A DNA stretch of 64,000 nt from Kribbella sp. VKM Ac-2568 (GTDB taxonomy: Bacteria; Actinomycetota; Actinomycetes; Propionibacteriales; Kribbellaceae): the NCBI RefSeq assembly GCF_004345365.1, contig NZ_SLVF01000012.1:186001-250000 (forward strand). The letters are read 5' to 3'. This document shows, in pieces, positions 45,368 through 54,480 of this stretch. How positions within the stretch are numbered: position 1 is the first letter of the stretch; each line of letters starts with the position of its first letter. A model generated the notes under the pieces. The model was not told the origin of the DNA. It made no database searches and saw only the letters and a program-made list of their open reading frames with translations. A program made the translations under genes and the position numbers.

Positions 45368-45387
45368 CAGGCCCGCGTCCCCGGTAG
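45347..45387 (+). repeat. Tandem 24-bp duplication spanning the Rrf2 gene stop
   Basis: GCCCGCGTCCCCGGTAG occurs at 45347-45363, with TAG as part of the final codons, and again at 45371-45387. The second copy lies just after the stop. Resembles the pyrH-end duplication at 49168-49263. Confidence 0.65.
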
Positions 45388-45414
45388 TTGGTAGATCGGG
45401 CCGCTGGCCTTGCA

Positions 45415-46167
45415 TCAGTGGCGCCTGATCATCAGCCCGCCGCCGACCGTGAGCACACCGGCCGCGGCGACGACAAGGCCGGCTGCCATATCGCCGCCTT
45501 CGCTGGGTGAGTGGTTCAGGGCAGCGGCAGTTTGCTGGTCGGCGCTCGTCTGGGGCGTGGGATGGGTGTCCGCGGCGGGTGGGTCTGCGGTGGGGTGGGG
45601 AGTGCCGCGTTGGGGGGCGGGGTTGGTGGCTGGGGTGAGTGGGAGTAGGCGGACTGGCTTACTGCCGAGGAGGCTCAGGGGGTTGAGGTAGGTGTCGGAC
45701 TGGAGGAGGCCCCAGTGGAGGCAGGTTTTGGGGGCGCAGTGGGAGCCGGCGGCTGACAGGGTGCCGAGGGCCGAGCCAGGAGTGACCGCGGCGCCGGGCT
45801 TTATCGCGGGGACCACTGGCTCGTAGGTCGTGCGGATGGGGCCGCGGGAGACGACGATGACGCCGCGGCCGGCCAGCGGACCGGCGTACGTGATCGTGCC
45901 GGAGGTGGCTGACCGGACGGGCTGGCCAGGGGAGCCGGCCAGGTCGAGGCCTCGGTGCCCTGGGAGCCAGGGCTTCGCCGGCTGCTCGAAGCCTCGGATG
46001 ACGGGTGGTCGTGGGGCGAGGGGCCAGATCGCCTCGGGAGGTGCCGTGGGGACAGGGGCTGCGGCGGCCGGGGTCGGGAGGAACCAGGGGAGGGCGGCGA
46101 GGGGGAGGAGGGCCGCCAGGGCTTTGGGGGTGAGGTTGGGGCGGGCGGCTACAGGTGAGGGATTCAT
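45415..46167 (-). CDS. M23-family peptidoglycan peptidase, membrane-anchored at C-terminus
   Basis: 250 aa starting MNPSPVAARPN at 46167. Signal-like hydrophobic segment (about 17-37). M23 domain with HRGLDLAG (His71, Asp75) and LHWGLLQ near 148. A Pro/Thr linker then a hydrophobic segment near the end (AAGLVVAAAGVLTVGGGLMI) followed by RRH, a possible anchor. Placement opposite rpsB is typical of actinobacteria. The metal set may be incomplete (no HxH pair seen), so binding rather than cleavage is possible. Confidence 0.85.
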   Translation of the reverse strand: MNPSPVAARPNLTPKALAALLPLAALPWFLPTPAAAAPVPTAPPEAIWPLAPRPPVIRGFEQPAKPWLPGHRGLDLAGSPGQPVRSATSGTITYAGPLAGRGVIVVSRGPIRTTYEPVVPAIKPGAAVTPGSALGTLSAAGSHCAPKTCLHWGLLQSDTYLNPLSLLGSKPVRLLPLTPATNPAPQRGTPHPTADPPAADTHPTPQTSADQQTAAALNHSPSEGGDMAAGLVVAAAGVLTVGGGLMIRRH

Positions 46168-46263
46168 ACTGGAAATGTGCCGTTGGAGCGGGTGGTGAGC
46201 GGCGGGGAAATTGCCGCCTGTGGACAAGTGGGGGCCGGTTCGCTCCCGGCGGGTGTCGTCCCG

Positions 46264-46290
46264 TAGACTTTTGGAGGCGTCTCACGTGAG
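46264..46290 (+). promoter_or_regulatory. Possible rpsB promoter (-10 TAGACT) with palindrome CTCACGTGAG
   Basis: TAGACT at 46264-46269 (same hexamer as before ffh) and a perfect 10-bp palindrome at 46281-46290 just past the likely start point, a plausible repressor site. No clear -35. Confidence 0.35.
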
Positions 46291-46332
46291 TGGGACGACT
46301 TCGCACGCCCGCATCCAACGCGTACCCCTCGG

Positions 46333-46387
46333 TCCCGGCTCGCCGGGATGGGTTCGCGCGGGCGTCAGGCGCGGCGGACCATCCCGG
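46333..46387 (+). promoter_or_regulatory. rpsB leader with competing stems
   Basis: TCCCGG (46333-46338) pairs with CCGGGA (46343-46348). The latter, as CCGGGATGG (46343-46351), can instead pair over 9 bp with CCATCCCGG (46379-46387). Suggests autoregulation or attenuation of rpsB-tsf. Confidence 0.5.
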
Positions 46388-46452
46388 TCCGGCGCGGGAC
46401 AACCGAGACAGGCGTCTCCGGCTGAGCCGGGGCGCGACAGGAGGAACACCTC

Positions 46453-47469
46453 ATGGCCGTCGTGACCATGAAGCAGCTGCTCGAGAGCGGCGTCCACTTC
46501 GGGCACCAGACCCGTCGCTGGAACCCGAAGATGAAGCGATTCATCTTCACCGAGCGCAACGGCATCTACATCATCGACCTGCAGCAGTCGCTGTCGTACA
46601 TCGACCGCGCCTACGAGTTCGTCCGGAGCACCGTCGCCTCCGGCGGCGCGATCCTGTTCGTCGGCACCAAGAAGCAGGCCCAGGAAGCGATCGCCGAGCA
46701 GGCGACCCGGGTCGGCATGCCCTACGTGAACCAGCGCTGGCTGGGCGGCATGCTCACCAACTTCCAGACCGTCAACAAGCGGCTCCAGCGCCTCAAGGAG
46801 CTCGAGCTGCTGGACTTCGACGACGTCGCGGCCTCCGGCGTGACGAAGAAGGAGCTGCTGCAGAAGCGTCGCGAGCACGACAAGCTGCTCAAGACCCTCG
46901 GTGGTATCCGGGACATGGCGCGCGTTCCGGCCGCGGTCTGGATCGTCGACACCAAGAAGGAGCACCTCGCGGTCGACGAGGCGCGCAAGCTGAAGCTGCC
47001 GATCATCGGCATCCTCGACACCAACTGCGACCCGGACGAGGTCGACTTCCCGATCCCGGGCAACGACGACGCGATCCGCTCGGTCGGCCTGCTGACCCGC
47101 GTGGTGGCCGACGCCGTCGCCGACGGTCTGATGTCGCGCGGTGGCCAGGGTGCCGCCGCGGCCGGCGAGGAGCTGGGCGCCGAGGAGCCGCTGGCTGCCT
47201 GGGAGCGTGAGCTGCTGGAGAGCCAGAACGGCGCCACCACCGAGGCCAAGAAGGACGACGCCCCCGCCGCCGATGCCCCCGCCGCCGATGCCCCCGTGGC
47301 CGAGGCTCCCGTGGCCGACGTCCCGGCCTTCGAGGCCGTTGCCGCCGCCGACGAGGTCGCGGAGAACCCGCCGGTCGCCGAGAGCGCCGCTGTCGCCGAG
47401 ACCATCGCGGAGGCCGACGACACCCCGGTCGAGGGCACCGAGGCCCCGAAGGAAGCCGACGAGGCCTGA
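46453..47469 (+). CDS. rpsB: 30S ribosomal protein uS2
   Basis: 338 aa. Standard uS2 core (1-235, [31 protein letters not shown] ... [22 protein letters not shown]), then an Ala/Asp/Glu-rich tail of about 85 residues absent from E. coli but usual in actinobacteria. Ribosome site AGGAGG before ATG. Leader with alternative stems. Confidence 0.97.
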   Translation: MAVVTMKQLLESGVHFGHQTRRWNPKMKRFIFTERNGIYIIDLQQSLSYIDRAYEFVRSTVASGGAILFVGTKKQAQEAIAEQATRVGMPYVNQRWLGGMLTNFQTVNKRLQRLKELELLDFDDVAASGVTKKELLQKRREHDKLLKTLGGIRDMARVPAAVWIVDTKKEHLAVDEARKLKLPIIGILDTNCDPDEVDFPIPGNDDAIRSVGLLTRVVADAVADGLMSRGGQGAAAAGEELGAEEPLAAWERELLESQNGATTEAKKDDAPAADAPAADAPVAEAPVADVPAFEAVAAADEVAENPPVAESAAVAETIAEADDTPVEGTEAPKEADEA

Positions 47470-47480
47470 TCAGGCTTCCT

Positions 47481-47509
47481 GGTCGCCCGGTCCTGTTGGC
47501 CGGGCGACC
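47481..47509 (+). terminator. Hairpin between rpsB and tsf
   Basis: GGTCGCCCGG (47481-47490) pairs perfectly with CCGGGCGACC (47500-47509), 9-base loop, no T-run. Probably a partial terminator or processing stem adjusting the rpsB:tsf ratio. Confidence 0.6.
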
Positions 47510-47554
47510 GCTCCCATCCAGCTGACGCATCGACAAAGATCGAGAGAACGAGGA

Positions 47555-48373
47555 ATGGCGAACTACACCGCCGCTGACGTGAAGAAGCTCCGCGACGCCA
47601 CCGGCGCGGGCATGATGGACGCGAAGAAGGCACTCGAGACCACCGACGGTGACTTCGAGAAGGCGATCGAGGAGCTGCGCATCCACGGCGCGGCCAAGGC
47701 CGCCAAGCGTGGCGCCGAGCGCTCCGCCACCAACGGCCTGGTGGCCGCGGCGGAGAACGCGCTGGTCCAGCTGAACTGCGAGACCGACTTCGTCGCCAAG
47801 AACGAGCAGTTCCAGCAGCTCGCGGCCGACATCGTCGCGCACGCCGCCGCCAGCAAGGTGGGTGACGTCGAGGGTCTGCTCGGCGAGAAGCTCGCCGACG
47901 GCAAGAGCGTGGCCGAGAACATCGAGGCCCTGGCCGCCGTCATCGGCGAGAAGCTGGAGCTCGGCAAGGTCGCCGTCTTCGACGGCAAGGTCGCGGCCTA
48001 CATGCACAAGCGCGCGGCCGACCTGCCGGCCCAGGTGGGCGTGCTGGTCGAGTTCGAGGGCGACAACCTCGACGCCGCCCGCGGTGCGGCCATGCAGGCC
48101 GCCGCCATGCGGCCGCTGTACACCACCCGCGACGAGGTCCCGGCCGAGACGGTCGAGAACGAGAAGCGGATCGCCGAGGCGACCGCCCGCGAGGAGGGCA
48201 AGCCGGAGCAGGCGCTGCCGAAGATCGTCGAGGGCCGGGTGAACGGCTTCTTCAAGGAGGTCGTGCTGCTCGAGCAGTCGTCGGTCCAGGAGAGCAAGAA
48301 GACCGTGAAGGCAGTTCTGGACGAGGCCGGCGTGACCGTCAAGCGGTTCGCTCGCTTCGAGGTCGGAGCCTGA
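47555..48373 (+). CDS. tsf: Translation elongation factor Ts
   Basis: 272 aa. [27 protein letters not shown] opens; core [15 protein letters not shown] is the EF-Tu contact region. Nucleotide exchange factor for EF-Tu. GAGGA just before ATG 47555. Downstream of rpsB by 85 bp, with a hairpin between. Confidence 0.96.
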   Translation: MANYTAADVKKLRDATGAGMMDAKKALETTDGDFEKAIEELRIHGAAKAAKRGAERSATNGLVAAAENALVQLNCETDFVAKNEQFQQLAADIVAHAAASKVGDVEGLLGEKLADGKSVAENIEALAAVIGEKLELGKVAVFDGKVAAYMHKRAADLPAQVGVLVEFEGDNLDAARGAAMQAAAMRPLYTTRDEVPAETVENEKRIAEATAREEGKPEQALPKIVEGRVNGFFKEVVLLEQSSVQESKKTVKAVLDEAGVTVKRFARFEVGA

Positions 48374-48423
48374 CGGCTCAGCGACCAGCACTAGTCAACG
48401 CAGTCGACGAGGAGGCCGGAGTC

Positions 48424-49185
48424 GTGACGGAAACCCTGGGTACCGAGACGAATCCGGCCTCTTCGCCGTTCGATCCGGCCTACCACCGGGTGCTGCTGAA
48501 GTTGTCGGGTGAGGTGTTCGGCGGCGGCAAACTCGGCGTCGACCCCGACGTGGTGAACTCGATCGCCAAGCAGATCGCCGAGGTGGTCCGGGCCGGTGTG
48601 CAGTGCGCCGTGGTGGTCGGCGGCGGCAACTTCTTCCGCGGCGCGGAACTGCAGCAGCGCGGGATGGAACGCAACCGCGCTGACTACATGGGCATGCTCG
48701 GCACGGTGATGAACTGCCTGGCACTGCAGGACTTCCTGGAGAAGCTGGGCGTCGAGACCCGGGTCCAGACGGCCATCACGATGGGCCAGGTCGCCGAGCC
48801 GTACATCCCGCGAAAGGCCGACCGCCATCTGGCCAAGGGCCGGGTCGTCATCTTCGGCGCCGGCTCCGGCATGCCGTACTTCTCCACCGACACGGTGGCC
48901 GCGCAGCGGGCGCTGGAGATCGGTGCCGAGGCGCTCCTGATGGGCAAGCAGGGTGTCGACGGGGTCTACGACTCCGACCCGAAGAAGAACCCGGACGCGG
49001 TGAAGTTCGACCAGCTCTCGTACGACGACTTCCTGGCCCGCGGGTTGCGGGTCGCGGACGCGACGGCGATCAGCCTGGCCCGCGACAACGCGCTGCCGAT
49101 CGTGATCTTCGGACTCGAGGAGGGCAACATCGCCCGCGTCGTCCGCGGCGAGAAGATCGGCACGGTCGTCTCGCCGGGCCAGTAG
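48424..49185 (+). CDS. pyrH: UMP kinase PyrH
   Basis: 253 aa from GTG 48424. [60 protein letters not shown] and the C-terminal IAR(V/V)RGEKIGT are family markers. Phosphorylates UMP to UDP; hexameric, GTP activated, UTP inhibited. The last codons lie within the first unit of a three-fold tandem repeat. Confidence 0.96.
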   Translation: MTETLGTETNPASSPFDPAYHRVLLKLSGEVFGGGKLGVDPDVVNSIAKQIAEVVRAGVQCAVVVGGGNFFRGAELQQRGMERNRADYMGMLGTVMNCLALQDFLEKLGVETRVQTAITMGQVAEPYIPRKADRHLAKGRVVIFGAGSGMPYFSTDTVAAQRALEIGAEALLMGKQGVDGVYDSDPKKNPDAVKFDQLSYDDFLARGLRVADATAISLARDNALPIVIFGLEEGNIARVVRGEKIGTVVSPGQ

Positions 49186-49263
49186 CCTCGTTTCCGCCAG
49201 TCTCGCCGGGCCAATAGCCTCGTTTCCACCGGGCCCACCGGGCCAGTAGCCCCGTTTGCACTA
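49168..49263 (+). repeat. Three tandem 32-bp units spanning the pyrH stop
   Basis: Unit 1 at 49168-49199 holds the end of pyrH including TAG; unit 2 at 49200-49231 and unit 3 at 49232-49263 repeat it with about 3 and 8 changes. Shared core CGGGCCAGTAGCC. Unit 3 runs into TAAGAT, a possible -10 for frr. Confidence 0.75.
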
Positions 49264-49367
49264 AGATCACGCTCAACACACGGCCGGATGTCCGGTATCT
49301 GGTAAACCTGCGTTCGTAGGGTTGGAGCGGCCGCAACCGATGCGGCCACTAGGAAGCGAGGAATGTC

Positions 49368-49925
49368 GTGATCGACCAAGCACTCCGCGAAGCCGAGCAG
49401 AAGATGGCGAAGGCCGTGGAGGTCGCCAAGGACGACTTCGCCGCGATCCGCACCGGCCGGGCGCACCCGCAGATGTTCGCGGGCATCGTGGCCGACTACT
49501 ACGGCAGCCCGACGCCGCTGCAGCAGCTGGCCGGGTTCCAGGTCCCGGAACCGCGCACGGTGCTCATCTCGCCGTACGACAAGGGCGCGATGGCGGCGAT
49601 CGAGAAGGCGATCCGCGACTCCGACCTCGGGGTGAACCCGGGCAACGACGGCTCGGTGATCCGGGTCGTGATGCCGCAGCTCACCGAGGAGCGGCGCAAG
49701 GAGTACATCAAGGTCGCCAAGACCAAGGCCGAGGAGGCCAAGGTGTCCGTGCGGAACATCCGCCGGCACGCCAAGGACGAGGTGGACAAGACCGTCAAGG
49801 CCGGCGAGGCGGGCGAGGACGAGGGCAAGAGTGCTGAGAAGCGCCTCGACGGGTTGACGAGGAAGTACGTCGACTCCATCGACGAGCTGCTCAAGCACAA
49901 GGAAGCCGAACTGCTCGAGGTGTGA
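49368..49925 (+). CDS. frr: Ribosome recycling factor
   Basis: 185 aa from GTG 49368, the standard RRF length. [39 protein letters not shown] and [25 protein letters not shown] are family motifs. Splits post-termination ribosomes with EF-G. Stop overlaps cdsA (TGATG). Confidence 0.97.
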   Translation: MIDQALREAEQKMAKAVEVAKDDFAAIRTGRAHPQMFAGIVADYYGSPTPLQQLAGFQVPEPRTVLISPYDKGAMAAIEKAIRDSDLGVNPGNDGSVIRVVMPQLTEERRKEYIKVAKTKAEEAKVSVRNIRRHAKDEVDKTVKAGEAGEDEGKSAEKRLDGLTRKYVDSIDELLKHKEAELLEV

Positions 49926-50758
49926 TGGGCGTAGACCAGAGCACGCCCGCGTCGAGCCGCGCCGGGCGCAACCTGCCCGCGGCGATCGCGGTCGGCGTCG
50001 GCCTCGGTGCGGTCATTCTCGGTTCGCTCTACTGGCAGAAGGTCCTTTTCATCTTCGTCGTGCTGGCCGCTGTGCTGGCGGCTGTCGACGAACTCGTCCG
50101 CGTGTTCCGCACCTCCGGTGCGACGCTGGCGCGGATCCCGCTGTTCGCCGGTACGACGGCGATGCTGGTCTCCGCGTACTTCGGTGGTCCGCTCGCGTTG
50201 CTGGTCGCCTTGGCATTCACCGTGCTGGCGACGATTTTCTGGCGGATGCCCGGTGGTTCGATCGGCTTCGTCCGTGACGTGACCACCGGCGTCTTCCTGA
50301 TCGGGTACGTGCCGCTGCTGGCCGGCTTCGCCATCCTGCTGGTCCAGCCGGAGGACGACGGTCCGCAGCGGGTGGTGACGTTCTTCCTGGTTGTCGTGGC
50401 CAGCGATGTCGGGGGTTATGTGGCCGGCGTCCTGTTCGGCAAGCACCCGATGGCGCCGACGATCAGCCCGAAGAAGTCGTGGGAGGGCTTCGCCGGCTCC
50501 ACGCTGGCCTGCATCGGTGCCGGCATCGGGTCGGTGATCTGGCTGCTCGACGGTGAGTGGTGGGTCGGCGCGATCGTCGGCGCCGTCGCCGTACTGACCG
50601 CGACGGTCGGCGATCTGGCCGAGTCGATGATCAAGCGCGACCTCGGTATCAAGGACATGTCCAACCTCCTGCCGGGCCACGGTGGCGTGATGGATCGGCT
50701 GGATTCCTTGCTGGCAACGGCTCCCGCTGTCTGGTTGTTGCTGTATCTACTCGTTTGA
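49925..50758 (+). CDS. cdsA: Phosphatidate cytidylyltransferase CdsA
   Basis: 277 aa from ATG 49925 (a GTG one codon earlier is also possible). About eight membrane segments and the C-terminal CTP-transferase signature SMIKRDLGIKDMSNLLPGHGGVMDRLDS, complete with K-D and H-G-G-x-x-D-R. Makes CDP-diacylglycerol for phospholipids. Confidence 0.96.
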   Translation: MGVDQSTPASSRAGRNLPAAIAVGVGLGAVILGSLYWQKVLFIFVVLAAVLAAVDELVRVFRTSGATLARIPLFAGTTAMLVSAYFGGPLALLVALAFTVLATIFWRMPGGSIGFVRDVTTGVFLIGYVPLLAGFAILLVQPEDDGPQRVVTFFLVVVASDVGGYVAGVLFGKHPMAPTISPKKSWEGFAGSTLACIGAGIGSVIWLLDGEWWVGAIVGAVAVLTATVGDLAESMIKRDLGIKDMSNLLPGHGGVMDRLDSLLATAPAVWLLLYLLV

Positions 50759-50789
50759 CGCCACCCGGTCCGCCGGGTTGGCTGGTTGC

Positions 50790-51398
50790 ATGACCATTGC
50801 TCCTGACGGCCGGTCCCTGGTCGGCGATGTCGTCCGCCTCGACAGGCTCCAGGCCTCAGACATCGAACCCCTGTACGCCGCGATCGGCAACGAGCAGGTG
50901 TACGCCGCCGGCTTCGGCGGAGGTAGCGCCGGCATGCCTACGGACGCGGAGCACATGCGCGAGCAGTGGGTGGAGTCCGCAGCTCAGCGCGCCGCATATG
51001 TGGTCCGTCTGGTCGGGGACAGCTCGCTCGGCGCAGAGGGCACGGTGGTCGGCAGTACGAGCCTGGGCGACGTGGATCTCCCCAACGAGTCGGTGCACCT
51101 TGGCTGGACGGGGTACGCGCCGGCGGTCTGGGGGACGGCGGTGAATCCGGCCTGCAAGTTCCTGCTGCTCCAGCACGCCTTCGAGGACTGCGGATTCGGG
51201 CGGGTGAAGATCCAGACCGGGCTGACGAACACTCGGTCGCAGGCGGCGATCGCGAAGCTTGGCGCTACCCGCGAAGGGGTGTTGCGCCGGCACAAGAGAC
51301 TGGCGGACGGCTCGTTCCGCGACACCGTGGTCTTCTCGATCCTGGCCGACGAGTGGCCCGATGTCCGCAAAGGCCTGCTGGCAAGGATCAGCGGGTGA
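50790..51398 (+). CDS. GNAT-family acetyltransferase (RimJ/RimL type)
   Basis: 202 aa from ATG 50790 (a TTG at 50778 would add four residues). GNAT fold with VHLGWTGYAPAVWGTAVNPACKFLLLQHAFEDCGFGRVKIQT and a conserved C-terminal GVLRRHKRLADGSFRDTVVFSIL. Probably acetylates an amine or protein N-terminus. Overlaps the end of the convergent LLM gene by 11 bases. Confidence 0.86.
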   Translation: MTIAPDGRSLVGDVVRLDRLQASDIEPLYAAIGNEQVYAAGFGGGSAGMPTDAEHMREQWVESAAQRAAYVVRLVGDSSLGAEGTVVGSTSLGDVDLPNESVHLGWTGYAPAVWGTAVNPACKFLLLQHAFEDCGFGRVKIQTGLTNTRSQAAIAKLGATREGVLRRHKRLADGSFRDTVVFSILADEWPDVRKGLLARISG

Positions 51399-52431
51399 CT
51401 AGGGCTGGGAGTTGGGCGGCTTCGGCCAGTAGGCGGTAGGACTCGAGCAGGTCTGCTCGGTTGTAGGTGTTCGTTGTGAGTAGTATCTCGTCTGCGCCGG
51501 CGCGGCTCACCAGTCCGCCCAAGGCTGCGTTCACCTCGTCCGGTGTGCCGTAGATCTGGCCGCGGAGGGACTGCTCGTAGAAGCCGCGCTCCTTGTCGGT
51601 CATCTCCAGTTGCAGGACTTCCGAGACCGGCAGCAGTGGCGGGAACACCCCGCGCGTCCGCGAATAGGCGCTGGACCACGCCTCTGGCAGGAGCAGCCGC
51701 CTAGCCGACTCCGTTGTGGTAGCCACCGCCGCCGTGACGGCCAGTACGACGTACGGGCTGCTCGCCCAGGGAGACGGTTGGAAGTCGGCGCGGTAGCGGG
51801 CGAGGAGGCTGAGGAGTTCCTGCTCGCCTTTGACGCCGGCGATCACCAGTGGGAGGCCGAGTGAGGCTGCGAGGAGGGCGCCGTCACCGACAGCCAGCAC
51901 GAACGGCGGTACGCGCAGACCTTCGCCTGGGCGTGCGTGCACTTGCGGGTGGTTCTGCTGGGCGCCGGTGAAATAGCCGAGCAGTTCCTGGACCTGGGAG
52001 GTGAAGTCATCCGCAGCGTCCTTCTCGACGCCGAGGGCTCGGCGGATGCCGTTGGTGAAGCCGACGGACCGGCCGAGCCCCATGTCGATGCGTCCGGGGA
52101 ACAGGGACTCCAGTACTCCGAATTGCTCGGCTACAACGAGTGGCTGGTGGTTGGGAAGCATTACGCCGCCAGTGCCGACCCGGATGCGGGTGGTACTGGC
52201 GGCGACGGCCGCGGCCAGGACTGTTGGGGCTGAGCCGACCACGCCGGGGACGCTGTGGTGCTCGGAAACCCAGAACCGGTGGTACCCGAGCTCCTCGACC
52301 TGCTGCGCCAGCCGGACGGTGCCGCGCAAGGTCTCGGCCTCAGTCTCACCCGCACGAGTGCGGGACCGGTCGAGGATCGACAGAGGCACACCGTTCAGTG
52401 ACGCCTGGGGGAGTCCGGCCGAAGAGTCCAT
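51388..52431 (-). CDS. LLM-class (luciferase-like) flavin oxidoreductase
   Basis: 347 aa. LSILDRSRTRAGETEAETLRGTVRLAQQVEELGYHRFWVSEHHS and VGTGGVMLPNHQPLVVAEQFGVLESLFPGRIDMGLGRS are LLM signatures. FMN or F420 dependent; the substrate is unknown. The next gene on this strand ends about 135 bp upstream; that gap holds no gene. Confidence 0.88.
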   Translation of the reverse strand: MDSSAGLPQASLNGVPLSILDRSRTRAGETEAETLRGTVRLAQQVEELGYHRFWVSEHHSVPGVVGSAPTVLAAAVAASTTRIRVGTGGVMLPNHQPLVVAEQFGVLESLFPGRIDMGLGRSVGFTNGIRRALGVEKDAADDFTSQVQELLGYFTGAQQNHPQVHARPGEGLRVPPFVLAVGDGALLAASLGLPLVIAGVKGEQELLSLLARYRADFQPSPWASSPYVVLAVTAAVATTTESARRLLLPEAWSSAYSRTRGVFPPLLPVSEVLQLEMTDKERGFYEQSLRGQIYGTPDEVNAALGGLVSRAGADEILLTTNTYNRADLLESYRLLAEAAQLPALVTR

Positions 52432-52566
52432 GATGCAAAGTCCAACGACCCTCTTGGAACTCCCATTCCCACCCCGGCCCTCGCTGGGCCCCAGCCCGGG
52501 CGGAACGGGCGAGGCGCGGCGGGGTGGGGGACCCGGGTGCCTAGCGGCGGCCCGGTCGGTTTGCCA

Positions 52567-53406
52567 TCAGGAGATGGCGGTTGAGCGGCTCAGTTCCTCC
52601 CACTCGGTGACCTCGGCGAGCAGCGCCTCGTGGTGTTCGCGCAAGCCGTCGACGGCGTCGTTGCCCAGCAGCAGGCGCAGCGGCGGGTTGTCGCTGTCGA
52701 GCGCCTTCATAATCGCCGCCACGCCCTTCACAGGGTCGTTCTCCTCCGAGTCCAGCAGCGCCTCAGTGGCCTGCCGAGTCAACCCGGCGGAGTCCTTGTA
52801 GGCCGACAACTCCGGGGTGGTCACCTTGTTGCGGTTGAAGGGGGTACGGAACGCTCCCGGCTCCACGATCAGCACCCGGATGCCCAGGGGCGCCAGCTCT
52901 GCGGCAAGTACCTCCGAGTACCCTTCGAGCGCCCACTTCGCCGAGTTGTAGGCGCCGTAGCCCGGGTACGTCTTGAGACCGCCGAGCGAGCTCATCTGCA
53001 CGATCGTCCCGTGGCCTTGCTCGCGCAGCACCGGTACGACCGCGCTGGTCACCTCGGCGGCGCCGAAGAAGACCACGTCGTACTGCTCACGCAGCCTCTT
53101 CATGCCGACCTCCTCCAGCGCACCCATCACCAGCGAGCCCGCATTGTTGACCAGGACATCGATCCGGCCGAACACCGCGAGCGTCGCCTGTACGGCGGCC
53201 TCGACGGAGGCGGGATCGGTGACGTCCAGCGCCGCCGTGCTGACCCGGCCGTTGCCGAGCTCAGCCAGGTCGGCCAGCGCCTCGGGCCGGCGCGCGGTGG
53301 CCATCACCCGGTCGCCGGCGGCCAGTGCGGCAAGCACCAGTTCGCGGCCGAACCCGGTCGAACACCCGGTGATCAGCCACACCCGGTCCTGTCCTTCGTT
53401 GCTCAT
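52567..53406 (-). CDS. Short-chain dehydrogenase/reductase
   Basis: 279 aa starting MSNEGQDRVWLITG at 53406 with GGAG six bases upstream. NADP-type TGCSTGFGRELVLAAL, LVNNAGSLVMGALEE, catalytic YxxxK in YGAYNSAKWALEGYSE. The classical SDR_c5-like group with extended C-terminus. Divergent from the LysR regulator (100 bp), which probably controls it. Substrate unknown. Confidence 0.92.
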   Translation of the reverse strand: MSNEGQDRVWLITGCSTGFGRELVLAALAAGDRVMATARRPEALADLAELGNGRVSTAALDVTDPASVEAAVQATLAVFGRIDVLVNNAGSLVMGALEEVGMKRLREQYDVVFFGAAEVTSAVVPVLREQGHGTIVQMSSLGGLKTYPGYGAYNSAKWALEGYSEVLAAELAPLGIRVLIVEPGAFRTPFNRNKVTTPELSAYKDSAGLTRQATEALLDSEENDPVKGVAAIMKALDSDNPPLRLLLGNDAVDGLREHHEALLAEVTEWEELSRSTAIS

Positions 53407-53506
53407 CTTTGCTCCGATTCCAGTGGTGTTTCCTTCTCTTCGAGTCTTCGTCGCGGCCTGGCCCCGGACCAACACCGGTTTCCTGCCGCGGCAGTAGCCT
53501 GAGCCT

Positions 53507-54409
53507 GTGACCCCCGATCTCCGGCAGTTGAGGTACTTCGTCGCCGTCGCGGAGGAGTCGAGCTTCACCCGGGCCGCGGCCAGGCTGCTGATCGCCCAGC
53601 AGTCGCTCTCGCAGCAGATCACCCTGCTGGAGCGCACGCTCGGCGCGAAGCTGTTCGATCGTGACAGCCGGGGCACGGAACTGACCGAGGTCGGCAAGCT
53701 CTTCCTGCCCGAGGCACGCGCTGTGCTGCAACGCGCCGACGACGCGGTCGCCGTAGTCACCCGGGCGGTCCGCGGGGAGATCGGCAGCCTCCGGCTCGCC
53801 TTCCTGTCCACCACGGCGAACTACCTTCTGCCGCTGGTGGTCCGGGCTGTCCGGGAGCGCCTACCGGACCTGCAACTCAGCACGGAGGAGACCACGATCA
53901 GCGCCTTGGTCGAGGGCCTCACCACCGGCCGGTACGACGTCGCGTTCTCCCGCCCGCCGTTGGTCGACGGACTGGCGACCAGAACGCTGGCTACCGAGCC
54001 GGTCTGCGCAGTACTCCCAGTGGGTCATCCGCTGGCAGACAGGGATGAAGTGACCCTCAAGGACCTGGCCGACGAGAACTGGGTGCTGGCACCGCGCAGT
54101 TCATGGGAGCCCTGGCACCAGGTGCACGACAAGGAGTTCCGCGAGGCGGGGTTCGTGCCGAAGGTCGTGCAGCGTGACCCGAGTCCGCAGGGACTGCTCG
54201 GGCTGGTCGCGGCCGGGGTAGGGGTGACGTGGCTCGCCCGCTCCGCGAACAGTCTTCGGCGCACTGGTGTGGTGTTCGTGCCGATCACCGGCGAATCCAT
54301 CAGCACGGAGATGGTCTGGTTGCCCGGCAACACCTCCCCGGTCCTGAGGGCGGTGCTCGAGATCGTGACCGAGGTGGCCGCCGCATCGGACGTGACGACG
54401 GCCGGATAG
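53507..54409 (+). CDS. LysR-family transcriptional regulator
   Basis: 300 aa from GTG 53507. HTH (about 1-60, LRQLRYFVAVAEESSFTRAAARLLIAQQSLSQQI) and LysR substrate domain. Likely regulates the divergent SDR gene. The inducer is unknown. Confidence 0.93.
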   Translation: MTPDLRQLRYFVAVAEESSFTRAAARLLIAQQSLSQQITLLERTLGAKLFDRDSRGTELTEVGKLFLPEARAVLQRADDAVAVVTRAVRGEIGSLRLAFLSTTANYLLPLVVRAVRERLPDLQLSTEETTISALVEGLTTGRYDVAFSRPPLVDGLATRTLATEPVCAVLPVGHPLADRDEVTLKDLADENWVLAPRSSWEPWHQVHDKEFREAGFVPKVVQRDPSPQGLLGLVAAGVGVTWLARSANSLRRTGVVFVPITGESISTEMVWLPGNTSPVLRAVLEIVTEVAAASDVTTAG

Positions 54410-54480
54410 TCCGAGTGGGTGGCCAGGGTCACTGATGTGAATTTGTGAACGGGGTGGCTCGCGGGGGACAATCGAGGGCG

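Noticed and set aside
49168-49263. 32-bp repeats as a mini-CRISPR
   Set aside because: Units are directly adjacent with no spacers and begin inside pyrH; a tandem duplication explains them.
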